Shown: positions 1 through 11,615 of the stretch, piece by piece
Numbering within the stretch: position 1 is the stretch's first letter
How the letters are laid out: each line of letters starts with the position of its first letter
Source of the DNA: Lumbricus terrestris
Taxonomy: Eukaryota; Annelida; Clitellata; Crassiclitellata; Lumbricidae
Assembly: GCA_949752735.1 (NCBI GenBank)
Contig: OX457044.1
Coordinates: 14,961,322 to 15,025,321 of the forward strand
DNA length: 64,000 nt
Direction: 5' to 3'
The notes under the pieces: generated by a model
Databases searched by the model: none
The model's input: only the letters and a program-made list of their open reading frames with translations
What the model was told of the DNA's origin: nothing
Translations under genes and position numbers: made by a program

Positions 1-480
1 GGGCGACAGGGTGGGTGACGGTGCGATATTTTACTCCCCGCTTTTATGTAAGCTTCTATTGTTATTTCCCCTCTTTCATGTAGACTTCAATTGTTTATGA
101 CTGTCAATACGATTGCGTCCCTTATTTGACGCTGGTTCCCTTGCCCTTCTTCTGTACTGACTGTACAACTTTGTATATATCTATGTACAATTGTACATGA
201 CTTCTGTCATGTCTATTACTCGACAGATGTCGAGTTATTCAGAGCTCTACCAGGATTCTCGAAACCCCGGATCTCAATAAAGGTCTCTCTAACAAACGCT
301 TCGTTGACTAAAAGTTCAACGGCGTCACATACCGGTACACCGCGTTCTGGTTGTACTAAAGGTTAAATGAGCAAAATCTCTCAAGCACATATCTCAACGC
401 AAAAAGTCTCTAATCATAGTCCCAAAACAAAAATGTTTCACAAAGACTTAACGCAAAAGGTCGTCTAAGAAAAATTTTCC
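1..480 (-). other. Probable 3' non-coding/LTR edge of the gypsy-like relic
   Basis: This stretch follows the integrase relic on the minus strand. It contains a purine-rich run on the minus strand (plus 34-45, CTCCCCGCTTTT) that would suit a polypurine tract. The same words recur at 9056-9085 (CATCCCCGCTTTCATGTAAA). If this is a polypurine tract, the window starts inside the LTR. No second LTR is visible to prove it. Confidence 0.3.
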
Positions 481-489
481 AAGAGGTAG

Positions 490-1075
490 GCCTATAGCTC
501 TAGTCTCTCATCGCCGTTCGACCGTCGTGTCCTTGCAATCGACCGAAGCCAAAGTTGGTTTCCGATGCCAAACGCCCCTGTCTTTCGTATACTGATCCCG
601 ATCGGGATTCCATATCACCCGACACGGTCGAGGGTGTTTATCGGAGTCCTCACGCTGTCCCACCCGTGCCCCGCTCTCGTCGTTGACGTCGTCTTCCTCC
701 GTCGCCTGGTAAAAAGCTTCAGTTTGTCCACGTGGGCAATGAAGAGTGCATGTAGATTTCGGTCGTTTCAAAAGCAAGTAATTGACGAATCTGCATCATT
801 TAAAAACTTCGTATGAACCGTAACACAGTTTTTGCCACCTGGGGCTACGACCCTGGCGCCACCTACGCCGAGTAGAATACCCGACAGAATCCACAGCGGC
901 GAACGTTGTGGGGCGAACGCAGAGGTCAAAGTCGCGCTTCCTTCGTTTCACCGATCGAATTAAATAATTCCCGAAACGTGGTTTCCATCCGTTCTGCCAA
1001 ATCGGTCACATGACTTGAGTAGGCCAACGTGGCGTCATTGGTTCTGGTCTCAGCGGTCCTCCATCGACGAGGTCG
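490..1075 (-). pseudogene. Ty3/gypsy-like integrase C-terminus relic
   Basis: Read on the minus strand, fragments in more than one frame resemble the end of a gypsy-type integrase. A stretch like the helical region before the C-terminal domain lies near 1000-1070, a basic stretch like the GPY/F-type domain near 850-930, and a segment containing HVDKLKLF near 735-765. An acidic/arginine-rich tail then runs to a stop near 508. The reading frame changes at least once near 750-780, so this copy is dead. No reverse transcriptase or protease is recognisable upstream, so only the 3' end survives. The assignment rests on motif resemblance across frames. A profile search of the six-frame translation against integrase C-terminal models would settle it. 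Confidence 0.5.
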
Positions 1076-1784
1076 AGGGTAGTCGATATTTTCTCTTTGT
1101 AAATTATTGCAAGCTGCTTCGTGAGTACCCGGTTATATAATGTGTTAATGCACGATAAGCTGCCAAGAGTCGGGACAAAACCTCATTCCAGTGACGCTTG
1201 TTGCTGCTAATGATTAGCTCCAGTGTAGCGCTAAGCGTACGGCGCAAACTATTTATAATTTGGTGCTGGCTGGAAGTTCTGATCTTACTAATTCCTGGCT
1301 ACTGGTCAAGTCCCTTAAATAAATATCCATAAAACATTTTCCTGTTGATAGCGTCAAAGACGGTTACGACAATCTCAGCAGCGTCCATAGCTACCTTGTG
1401 GTTGTCCCTTGATTGCAAAAGTCAAAGCATCTAAGCATTTGTTCACAATGCGAATAGGAAACGAGTCGTCCTCTCGTTTTAATGCCTACAAGCAACACCG
1501 AACCTCATCGTCCCTACTTCCATCTTCTGATCCAACGTCACATTGACTGAGCAGTCGCTCAACTTTGGATCAATCGAGTCATCTATTTTAACCTCATCCA
1601 TTCGCTCATCGATGGCTCTCGTCTTCCATCAAGTACAACACAATGCCGGGTGGCCCAAATGCATTTGGAGGTATACTCCTACATCGCTTTTCCGTACGCT
1701 TGTTGATAACGGGGCAATGAATCTACTTACGCACCGAACGGGCGTGAAATCGTTGTGGTTTGCAAAAAAATAATCATGAGGAAA
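1076..1784. other. Unassigned AT-rich sequence
   Basis: No convincing exon, repeat or transposon end was recognised here. Short open frames are at background level. Confidence 0.5.
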
Positions 1785-4700
1785 ACTTGTTCCAGAACAG
1801 ATGCATGGACGTATGGCCTGGAACGGGTATCCTTCGAAATTTCTGTTTTTAACGGCGAAGAACTGTTACGAGGTCCTCCTTGACTATGACTGTCTCTAAT
1901 AGAGCCCATGCAATAGGGGTCGGTTCCGGTAAATTAATTTCTATAGGCCAGATTTAGGTGGGAGATCATCATGCTTTTTAAGGGTTTCAAAGCCCCCTGA
2001 AGATTGCATTACATGGCTGGGCTGCTGGGACCTTGGAAAGGGGGTTCACTACATTGTTCCTGGTTACACGACACTCATCCGTTACTAAGGTTCACCACAT
2101 GGCAGGACTGCAGGGGACCCTTTAAGGAGGTCGGTCACGGTAATACTGGTTACACGATACGCAGCTGTTTCTAAGGTTCACTGCTTGGCAGGCGCGGAAC
2201 GGGATCATGTAAGAAGATCGGCCACCGTTATACGTGTTACACTGGGGCAACAGCGACAAAACTGCCTAACGTGTAGGGAAACCCGATTCAGTAGACTCGA
2301 CGAATTATTTTTATTTTTTTTCGAACGTCAATCTGGGGTGCAATGCATCCACTGCAGTGCGACGTGGTTAGTCCTTCCTTCGAACGAACGAGCGACGAAG
2401 TAGATACTGACGATACCACCTTCTGTAATGAACTACTGGCCCGAGCTTCTTTCTAGTAACGACATAGTTCCTCTCAGCGTTGGCCGAAAAGGCGACTGAC
2501 GTTTGCTATTACACAATCCTCGTCCTCAGTCATCTAGGGTGACACGGTTGCGATGACCAGGCTACCAGCAACACAGTCCAACACCTAAATAAATACGTTC
2601 TTGGGTACTATAGGCCAGATTAGGTGGGGGGTCTTTATGCTCTTTAAAAGGTTCGAAGAACCAAGAGGGCCGTATTCCATACAAACGCTCAACCATTCTA
2701 TCTAAGGACAAATAAACGGGCCGAAAGGACTTCGAATATACGAATAAATTACCGACAGAACGAGCATAGCTTTAGGAGGTGTCGTGATTCTCTTGGTTGT
2801 TGCGAGACTTGCATTCTACCATATTCCGACTCTTGGACGGATCTACGGCTGCCCCATCTTAGAGGGCGTTAACCGCGTACCTTTCTAGGTCCGCAATTTG
2901 ACTTTTCCAAGCAGCAGCTTACGCCGATCAATTGAGAAATTTTGAGGGAGGCCTGTTCCTGAACGTACGTAAGGATGGCCTGGAACGGGTATCCTTCGAA
3001 ATTTCTGTGTTTAACGGTGAAGAACTGTTACGAGGTCCTCCTTGACTATGACTGTCTCTAATAGAGCCCATGCAATAGAGGTCGGTTCCGGTAAATTAAT
3101 TTCTATAGGCCAGATTTAGGTGGGAGATCATCATGCTTTTAAAGGGTTTCAAAGCCCCCTGAAGGTTGTATTGTTTGGCGGGGCTGCTGGGATCTTGGAA
3201 AGGAGTTTGGCTACGGTATTCCTGGTTACACGACACTCATCCGTTACTACGGTTCACCACCTGTCAGGACTGCAGGGGACCCTTTAAGGAGGTCGTCCGC
3301 GGTAATACTGGTTACACGATACGCAGCTGTTTCTAAGGTTCACTGCTTGGCAGGCGCGGAACGGGACCATGTAAGAAGGACGGCCACCGTTATACGTGTT
3401 ACACTGGAGCAACAGCGACAAAACTGCCTAACGTGTAGGGAAAACCCGATTCAGTAGACTCGACGAATAATTTTTATTTTTTCCAACGTCTAAATGATCT
3501 CGCCATTATCCCAGTTTTCGCAAGACTAACAAACTCTTTTGTCAAAACTTTAACCACCGCATCCGGTGTGTGTAATTACAACCTGTCCTTTTGGTGCCAG
3601 TGCTCTTTCACCCCCTTTTTCTCAAGGGTCTGAACAATGGGACGGTTTTCCACCCACGGTCTTGTGATCCGAAGAACCAGGTCTTTCATCTCAGCGCTTT
3701 GCAAATCTCTCGTTGAGTCGGAGGCGACACTCGTCGTCGCCCCAATCGACGTTCTGGGGTGCAATGCATCCACTGCAGTGCGACGTGGTTAGTTCTTCGT
3801 GCGAACGAGCGACGAAGTAGATACTGACGATACCACCTTCTGTAAAGAACTACTGGCCCGAGCTTCTTTCTAGTAACGACATAGTTCCTCTCAGCGTTGG
3901 CCGAAAAGGCGACTGACGTTTGCTATTACACAATCCTCGTCCTCAGTCATCTGGGATGACACGGTTGCGATGACCAGGCTACCAGCAACACAGTCCAACA
4001 CCTACGTAAATACGTTCTTGGGTACTATAGGCCAGATTAGGTGGGGGGTCTTTATGCTCTTTAAAAGGTTTGAAGAACCAAGAGGGCTGTATTCCATACA
4101 AATGCTCAACCATTATATCTAAGGACAAATAAAAGGGCGGAAAGGACTTCGAATATACGAATAAATCACCGACAGAACGAGCATAGCTCTAGGAGGTGTC
4201 GTGATTCTCTTGGTTGTTGCGAGACTTGCATTCTACCATATCCCGACTCTTGGACGGATCTACGGCTCCCCATCTTAGAGGGCGTTAACCGCGTACTTTT
4301 CTAGGTCCGCAATTTGACTTTTCCAAGCAGCAGCTTACGCCGATCAATTGAGAAATTTTGAGGGGGACCTGTTCCTGAACGTACGTAAGGATGGCCTGGA
4401 ACGGGTATCCTTCGAAATTTCTGTGTTTAACGGTGAAGAACTGTTACGAGGTCCTCCTTGACTATGACTGTCTCTAATAGAGCCCATGCAATAGGGGTCG
4501 GTTCCGGTAAATTAATTTCTATAGGCCAGATTTAGGTAGGAGATCATTATGATCTTTAAGGGTTTCAAAGCCCCCTGAAGATTGCATTACATGGCTGGGC
4601 TGCTGGGACCTTGGAAAGGTGGTTCACTACATTGTTCCTGGTTACACGACACTCATCCGTTACTAAGGTTCACCACATGGCAGGACTGCAGGGGACCCTT

Positions 4701-7560
4701 TAAGGAGTCGACCACGGTAATACTGGTTACACGATACGCAGCTGTTTCTAAGGTTCACTGCTTGGCAGGCGCGGAACGGGACCATGTAAGAAGGTCGGCC
4801 ACCGTTATACGTGTTACACTGGGGCAACAGCGACAAAACTGCCTAACGTGTAGGGAAAACCCGATTCAGTAGACTCGACGAATTATTTTTATTTTTTTCG
4901 AACGTCTAAATGATCTCGCCATTATCCCAGTTTTCGCAAGACTAACATACTCTTTTGTCAAAACTTTAGCCACCACATCCGGTGTGTGTATTTACAACCG
5001 GTCCTTTTGGTGCCAGTGCTCTTTCACCCCCCTTTTCTCAAGGCTCTGAACAATGGGACGGTTTTCCACCCACGGTCTTGTGATCCGAAGAACAAGGTCT
5101 TTCATCTGAGCGCTTTGCAAATCTCTCGTTGAGTCGGAGGCGACACTCGTCGTCGCCCCAATCGACGTTCTGGGGTGCAATGCATCCACTGCAGTGCGAC
5201 GTGGTTAGTTCTTCCTTCGTACGAACGAGCGACGAAGTAGATACTGACGATACCACCTTCTGTAATGAACTACTGGCCCGAGCTTCTTTCTAGTAACGAC
5301 ATAGTTCCTCTCAGCGTTGGCCGAAAAGGCGACTGACGTTTGCTATTACACAATCCTCGTCCTCAGTCATCTGGGATGACACGGTTGCGATGACCAGGCT
5401 ACCAGCAACACAGTCCAACACCTACGTAAATACGTTCTTGGGTACTATAGGCCAGATTAGGTGGGGGGTCTTTATGCTCTTTAAAAGGTTTGAAGAACCA
5501 AGAGGGCTGTATTCCATACAAATGCTCAACCATTATATCTAAGGACAAATAAAAGGGCGGAAAGGACTTCGAATATACGAATAAATCACCGACAGAACGA
5601 GCATAGCTCTAGGAGGTGTCGTGATTCTCTTGGTTGTTGCGAGACTTGCATTCTACCATATCCCGACTCTTGGACGGATCTACGGCTGCCCCATCTTAGA
5701 GGGCGTTAACCGCGTACTTTTCTAGGTCCGCAATTTGACTATTCCAAGCAGCAGCTTACGCCGATCAATTGAGAAATTTTGAGGGAGGCCTGTTCCTGAA
5801 CGTATGTAAAGATGGCCTGGAACGGGTATCCTTCGAAATTTCTGTGTTTAACGGTGAAGAACTGTTACGAGGTGCTCCTTGACTATGACTGTCTCTAATA
5901 GAGCCCATGCAATAGGGGTCGGTTCCGGTAAATTAATTTCTATAGGCCAGATTTAGGTGGGAGATCATTATGATCTATATGGGTTTCAAAGCCCCCTGAA
6001 GGTTGTATTATTTGGCGGGGCTGCTGGGACCTTGGAAAGGAGTTTGGCTACGGTATTCCTGGTTACACGACACTCATCCGTTACTAAGGTTCACCACATG
6101 GCAGGACTGCAGGGGACCCTTTAAGGAGGTCGGCCACGGTAATACTGGTTACACGATACGCAGCTGCTTCCAAGGTTCACTACGTGGCAGGTGGATGGAT
6201 GGAAGGATTACATGGAACGGGTATCCTTCGAAATTTCCGTTTAACGGGGAAGATCTGTAACGACGTCTTCCTTGACTATGACTGTCTCTAATAGAGCTCA
6301 TGCAATAGAGGTCGGTTCCGGTATATTAATTTCTATAGGCCAGATTTATGTGGGAGATTATTATGATCTTTAAGGGTTTCAAAGCCCCCTGAAGGTTGCA
6401 TTACATTGCTTGGCTGCTGGGACCTTGGAAAGGTGGTTCACTACATTGTTCCTGGTTACACGACACTCAGCCGTTACTAAGGTTCACCACATGGCAGGAC
6501 TGTAGGGGACCCTTTAAGGAGGTCGGCCGCGGTTATACTGGTTACACGATACGCAGCTGTTTCTAAGATTCACTATTTGACATCCGCGTAAGAGGGCCGT
6601 GTAAGGAGAGCGGCCACCATTATACGAATTACTTTGGAGCAACAACGACAAACTGAGTAACGTGTAGGGATCACCCGATTCACTAGACTCGACGAATAAC
6701 CTGTGTTTTAGTAATTCGAGCGTCTCAATGACCTTCTTTATCACAGTATGTGCAAGCCTAAGCTGCACTTCTCTCAAAACTTTAGCTACTAGCAACTGCT
6801 CAACCACTTCCAGTGTGTGTAATTACAACCTGTCATTTTTGTGCCAGTACTTTTGCACTCTTTTTTTCACAAGGCTCGGTACCTGGGAGCGGTTTTCCAC
6901 CCAGGGCCTTGTGATCAGAAGAACCGGGTCTTTTATCTGAGCGCTTTGCAAATCTCTCGTTGAGTCGGAGGCGACACTCGTCGTCGCCCCAATCGACGTT
7001 CTGGGGTGCAATGCATCCACTGCAGTGCGACGTGGTTAGTCCTTCGTGCGAACGAGCGACGAAGTAGATACTGACGATACCACCTTCTGAAATGCACTAC
7101 TGTCAAGATCTTGTTTGTAGTAACTCCATAGTTCCTCTCAGCGTTGGCCGAAAGGGCGACTGACGTTTGCTATTACACAATCCTCGTCCTCAGTCATCTG
7201 GGATGACACGGTTGCGATGACCAGGCTACCAGCAACACAGTCCAACACTTGGGCTACGTAAATTCGTTCTTGGGTACTATTGGCCAGATTAGGTGTGGAG
7301 GTCATTATACTCCTTAAGGGTTCCAAAGCCCCCAAAAGGCTGTATTCCATACAAACGCTCTATCCTTTCTAAGGGCAAATAAAAGAACGGAAAGGACTTG
7401 GAAAATTCGTATAAATCTCCGATAGTGCGCGCATAACTTTAGGAGTAGGAGTTGTCTTGATTCTCTTGACCGTTGCTAAACGTGCATTCTACCATATCTT
7501 GACTCTTGGACGAATCCACGGCTGTCCCATCTTACATGGCGTTAACTGTGTACTTTCAGT
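1785..7560. repeat. Tandem array of ~1.42-kb units
   Basis: The landmark GGAACGGGTATCCTTCGAA recurs at 1820, 2982, 4398, 5819 and 6214. The spacing between the two complete interior units is 1416 and 1421 bp. The first unit (1820-2981) lacks about 260 bp in its middle. The fourth is cut after ~395 bp, and the fifth is the most diverged. Every unit contains a paired sub-repeat (GGCCAGATTTAGGTGG and GGCCAGATTAGGTGGGG, each followed by a related ~45-bp segment). It also holds three degenerate ~85-bp sub-repeats built around TGGTTACACGA and AAGGTTCAC. This looks like a locally amplified composite repeat. No transposase was seen. Confidence 0.9.
3576..3773 (-). other. 65-codon ORF conserved between satellite units
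   Basis: A minus-strand frame of 65 codons starting MDALHPRTSIGATTSVASDS is kept, with substitutions but no frameshift, in three units (3576-3773, 4992-5189, 6823-7020). The first unit lacks it through deletion. The overlapping frame reads IAPQNVDWGDDECRLRLNER and looks at least as codon-like. I do not recognise either product. Conservation may only reflect recent duplication: the units match over non-coding parts too. Confidence 0.3.
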
Positions 7561-8033
7561 CCCTCCATCATCATCATTACTAAATTCGCTTTAGCTTTGC
7601 GTTGGCCTCCCTCAGCTGTTTTAAACGCCTCACTCGACCTCGGCGGATGATGTTCGAGCGTTTTCCCCATAATTAATGCGTCTTTGTCTATTGTAACGAT
7701 AGGCAAATATAGTAGTTATGACCGGACAGAACAATGTCCATCAATCGTTGGAAAGTTGCTTGAGCTTTGCAGTGTATGAATGGCTTCTCCCTCCAGCGAT
7801 AGATACCCCATACGCGTAACAGACGCGGTCTTGCCCGTGTAGGCCTACCTAAGGTCCATTATAGTCACCTGGTGGTAGCCGCTCCCTAAACAATAATAGG
7901 CTAATGAAATTCTTTATTGAAACAATCCGGCAATTCACAAGAGGGCAAATGACAGAATTAAGACATATCTTAACTACTAAGAGAACAGACAGCCTGCAAT
8001 ACACGGCGCTAATAGCAGCCTATAAAGCACGTC
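7561..8033. other. Unassigned sequence between two arrays
   Basis: Nothing recognisable was found. It contains one TAGGCCTA palindrome near 7840. Confidence 0.5.
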
Positions 8034-8036
8034 CGC

Positions 8037-8546
8037 CCTACAGGGCCCGCTCTCGATTCCTCTTGCCCTACAGGGCCCGCTCTCGATTCCTCTCGCCCTA
8101 CAGGGCCCGCTCTCGATTCCTCTCGCCCTACGGGGCCCGCTTTCGATTCCTCTCGCCCTACAGGGCCCTCTCTCGATTCCTCTCGCCCTACAGGGCCCGC
8201 TCTCGATTCCTCTCGCCCTACAGGGCCCGTTCTCGATTCCTCTCGCCCTACAGGGCCCGCTCTCGATTCCTCTTGCCCTACAGGGCCCGCTCTCGATTCC
8301 TCTCGCCCTACAGGGCCCGCTCTCGATTCCTCTCGCCCTACGGGGCCCGCTCTCGATTCCTCTCGCCCTACAGGGCCCATTCTCGATTCCTCTCGCCCTA
8401 CAGGGCCCGCTCTCGATTCCTTTCGCCCTACAGGGCCCGCTCTCGATTCCTCTCGCCCTACGGGGCCCGCTTTCGATTCCTCTCGCCCTACGGGGCTCGC
8501 TTTCGATTCCTCTCGCCCTACAAGGCCCTCTCTCGATTCCTCTCGC
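8037..8546. repeat. 30-bp minisatellite, 17 copies
   Basis: The unit CCCTACAGGGCCCGCTCTCG plus ATTCCTCTCG repeats 17 times with few substitutions and no length change. Because 30 is a multiple of three, the array leaves long frames open on both strands (7904-8614 plus; 7977-8570 and 8009-8722 minus). These read as 10-residue repeats such as YRARSRFLSP. I treat all three as artefacts of the period. The commonest variants are CTACGGGG for CTACAGGG and TTTCGA for TCTCGA. Confidence 0.95.
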
Positions 8547-9150
8547 TCTCCATGCCCGTGTGTTATCCAATGCGCTACCGCTACTTTCCCAAAAACCAAA
8601 ACAAAGTCTACTAAACCAACATCAACCGGAGAGAGCACCCAAACATTCACCAGGGGGAACGAATCCTTCTTCATCGTCTCATTTAAATTGCCGGTATTAT
8701 AATACAAAATCTTAAAATTCAATCCTACTTACGGACCAACACCACATTAACAGTAGGCCTACACTCGTAAATGGCGGGTTCAGTCGTTCTGGCAGCAGCA
8801 TGCTACTCGACTGCTAGTCTATTGCTGCTCTGTGGGTCAGAGATTGACGCCTTAAGGACTGCCTTGCGGGTTCTCGGTGTATTTCTTCACCGTTGCTTCG
8901 ATGACGCTGATTCGACTTTGTCTATGAACGATGCAGATTTGGGTATTGACCCAAAGCCAGTCGTGGTAATGTTTCTGTGTAAGTGTATCCTCCTCACCAG
9001 ATGATGTATGCTAGTTTTAATATGATTTATTACTAAAGCTATGTCCGATGTTTAACATCCCCGCTTTCATGTAAACTTCTGTTGTTCATATCTTTCACTG
9101 TGGCTGCCATGGTTATAGCTGATTCCTGCTTTGCTACCAGCGGCTTGGTG
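8547..9150. other. Unassigned; weak LTR-boundary resemblance near 9058
   Basis: A 77-codon plus-strand frame (8771-9004, MAGSVVLAAACYST) has no recognisable domain. At 9056-9085 the sequence repeats words from 31-75. On the minus strand this reads GAAAGCGGGGA followed by TGTTAAAC, the arrangement of a polypurine tract next to an LTR start. Confidence 0.35.
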
Positions 9151-10030
9151 GGGCGTGGTATTATGCACGGTGGTTGGTGGGTAGAAGTGGGTGGATGGGT
9201 GGCGGTGGGTCGGCGGGTGGGTGGGTAGTGGTGGTGGTGATCAGTCAGACAGTGGATGGCAAGTTGCTCAGCTACTGAACGTCATCAAGTGGAGAATAGC
9301 AATTCCGAAGGGGTTACAAAGAACGCAGTTCAATTCCGCAATGGGATCCAGTTTTCAGGCATCGAAATAAGAAGTAAAAAGATCGCAATCTAAGTAAAGC
9401 TCAACAAACATGAACTCATTGGACCAACAGGAAGAAACCGATTTGACTACAAACTCAATGCCATGCAGAAATTTACCATAAATGAGACTCGAGTGAGAAA
9501 CTGAACTTTAATTATAGAATGGTGGGTTATGTGATGGTGGGGTGAATGAGCGGTGGTGGGTGGGTGGGTGGCGGCGGGTGGGAGGATTTAGAAGTGGAGG
9601 TGGAGGTGATAAGTGAGAAAGTGGATGGCAAGTTGCTCAGCTGCTGAACATCAACAAACGGTCAATGAAAATATCGACAGAGTTATAAAGAGCGCCGTTC
9701 AATTCTGCAATGAGATCCAGTTTTCAGCCAACGAGATAAGGCGTTCGAAAGATAATCGCTATCTAATTAAAGGTTAAACTCATTGGATCTACAAGAAAGA
9801 AAAAAACAGATTAGACTACGAACTAAGTGACACGCAGATATTTACCATAAATGAGAGCATAGGTGCAATCACGTCCTAAAAGTTGGGAGGGGACCATAAT
9901 GAATCACGTCCTAAAAGTTGGGGGACCATAATAATAAAGTTAAGAAACCACCCAAAAGTTGGGGGGACGCGTCCCGTGGGTCCCATAGGGTTGTTGCGCC
10001 TATGAATGAGAGTCGAGTGAGAAAACCGAA
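9150..10030. repeat. Two-copy tandem duplication with G-rich spacers
   Basis: A ~290-bp segment starting AGTGGATGGCAAGTTGCTCAG occurs at ~9248-9510 and again at ~9610-10025, diverged by substitutions and short gaps. Each copy is preceded by a G-rich block (9155-9236 and 9519-9600) of GGTGGGTGG-type runs that could form G-quadruplexes on the plus strand. Only the second copy carries the MITE at 9858-10004. Confidence 0.85.
9858..10004. mobile_element. hAT-type MITE, 147 bp
   Basis: The ends are CATAGGTGCAA and its near-perfect inverse TTGCGCCTATG, one mismatch in 11. The flanks are the perfect 8-bp duplication AATGAGAG at 9850-9857 and 10005-10012. The related upstream copy of the surrounding repeat is uninterrupted (AAATGAGACTCGAGTGAG near 9480), which supplies the empty site. 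Internally CACGTCCTAAAAGTTGGG is repeated. An 8-bp duplication is the hallmark of hAT (and P-type) insertion; hAT is favoured by length and end type. Confidence 0.85.
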
Positions 10031-10965
10031 CTTTAACAGTGGCCTAAAGTGAAAATGAAAATGACTTGAAGTTCAGAGCATCACTGCTGAGCGAGCTGTG
10101 ACAAAGTTAGGCTTTGTTAAAGCCAATAATCGCCACACCAATCAAGGGCAAAGATAGCAACGCTTCTGAAAAATTAGACCGACCTTCAGAGGGTTACTAC
10201 ACAGCAGCACAAAGCAATCTACGGGAAATTCAAAATCCATTCACTGGGGCGAATAAAATGAGTCAAACTAAGGAAGGCTCATATTCAGAGGGAATAGCAT
10301 TGACCAGGAAAATACAAAACAACACTTAGGCTAATCTGCAAAGAAAATCAAAAATAGGCAAATATGTATTAACAGCCATAGTTCACCCTGATGTCAATTA
10401 GGCCTAAAATTAAGCAACCCCCACACACAAAAGCGAGTTACCGTATACACACACGACTGTTGGACCTACAAGCAGCACTCAAACTGAGAATGAACTGCAT
10501 GGGGTCACCATCATTGCGATTCAGACAAAATTTCCAAAGCCCAAATTGATCTCACGACCGTTCCATACAAGGCGATTCAACCCAGAATCCAACTTCCAAT
10601 TTTAAAAGGTGGAGAAATTACATCGGGAAGATTACAGAAATCTACTAATCAACCCAGAAACCAAGGCCCATTTACCATTGGCGGAAATTATCTGAAGAAG
10701 GTTAGGCTACCGGTACCGCAAAAGTGATTCAAGCCAGTGAAAGAACTTAACTCCACAAGTCTGCCTTAAATGTGAATAAACCCAGTATTCGCGCCCAAAT
10801 TATCTGCGAAACTAGTCACCTCAAGAAGATTACCGTAAATTGGAATCAGTCGCGGAATCGACCCATTTACCCGTGGGAGAAACCACATCACGACGTTTAC
10901 CGTATATGCCACTCAACGCAGAAACCGAAGTCGAACAGAGCTGAAACAATTTCTCAGCGAAAGAT
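10031..10965. other. Unassigned sequence
   Basis: Nothing recognisable. There is a loose recurrence of AACCCAG...AAACC-type words every 60-100 bases, suggesting an old degenerate repeat. The short open frames at 10114 and 10772 are not domain-bearing. Confidence 0.4.
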
Positions 10966-11256
10966 CAGGGCGGAACGGGGGCCATTGCGGCCATGACCCC
11001 CATTTAAAAAGTGCATGGGACGTGGACCCCTATTTGATTTCAACAAGCCATTAATGCAGGACGTAGAGAGGCCATTATTCCGACCAAAAAAGGTCATCAA
11101 CTCTTGGGCGGCTAAAACGGGATCTTTTTCTCGGAAATTGAACGAATGACTAAACAAAGTCATCGGTTTTTCGGCGACCAAGACGAAATTTTTCCCTTGT
11201 CCCAACCCAAAATCGAAAATTTTGGCCCCCTTCAAAAATTTCTGTATCCGCCCTTG
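10966..11256. mobile_element. Probable hAT-type MITE, 291 bp
   Basis: The left end CAGGGCGGAACGGGGGCC and the inverse of the right end CAAGGGCGGATAC match over most of the first ten bases; a second shared block, GGGGGCC, lies further inside. The candidate target duplications CGAAAGAT (10958-10965) and CAACAGAT (11257-11264) agree at 6 of 8 bases, so this copy is old or the boundaries are slightly off. The interior has the AAAATTTT and GGTC-type words seen in the other MITEs here. The 109-codon minus frame across it (10954-11283) is not a gene. Confidence 0.5.
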
Positions 11257-11439
11257 CAACAGATTATCCAATGAAGTTGCCATAAATACGACTCAACTAT
11301 GAAACAGACCCAAGTAAACCATTACGAATGAAAAGGCCTGATGAGGTTTACCCAGGGCCGTATTTACTTTGGTGGAGGCCCATGGGCACCGCTGTGGTGG
11401 AGGCCCCATGGACATAGGATAATTGTAAAAAAAATCAAT

Positions 11440-11590
11440 TTTTAAGGTGCCGTACGTACCACAGCAATGCCGTCACAAGGGCGCCTCATCTACAACTTAA
11501 AATTACATGTGATACTTGTTCGCTCACCGGAATGCTGTTTGGCAGCTGGTTAAGAAATAAATAATATACTTACTTACTTACTTAGGTAGA
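11440..11590. repeat. Possible LINE/SINE 3' end inside the hAT element
   Basis: GCCGTCACAAGGGCGCCTCA near 11470 resembles, in reverse orientation, the 3' end of the LINE at ~39125. A (CTTA)n tail follows at 11570-11585. The similarity is short, so this is tentative. Confidence 0.3.
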
Positions 11591-11615
11591 CCCACGACCG
11601 ATATGTAGTCCATGA

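Noticed and set aside
7904..8722. Three overlapping ~200-codon proteins
   Set aside because: All come from the 30-bp minisatellite; flanking sequence shows no gene structure.
10954..11283. 109-codon minus-strand gene
   Set aside because: It lies wholly within a probable hAT MITE and has no domain.
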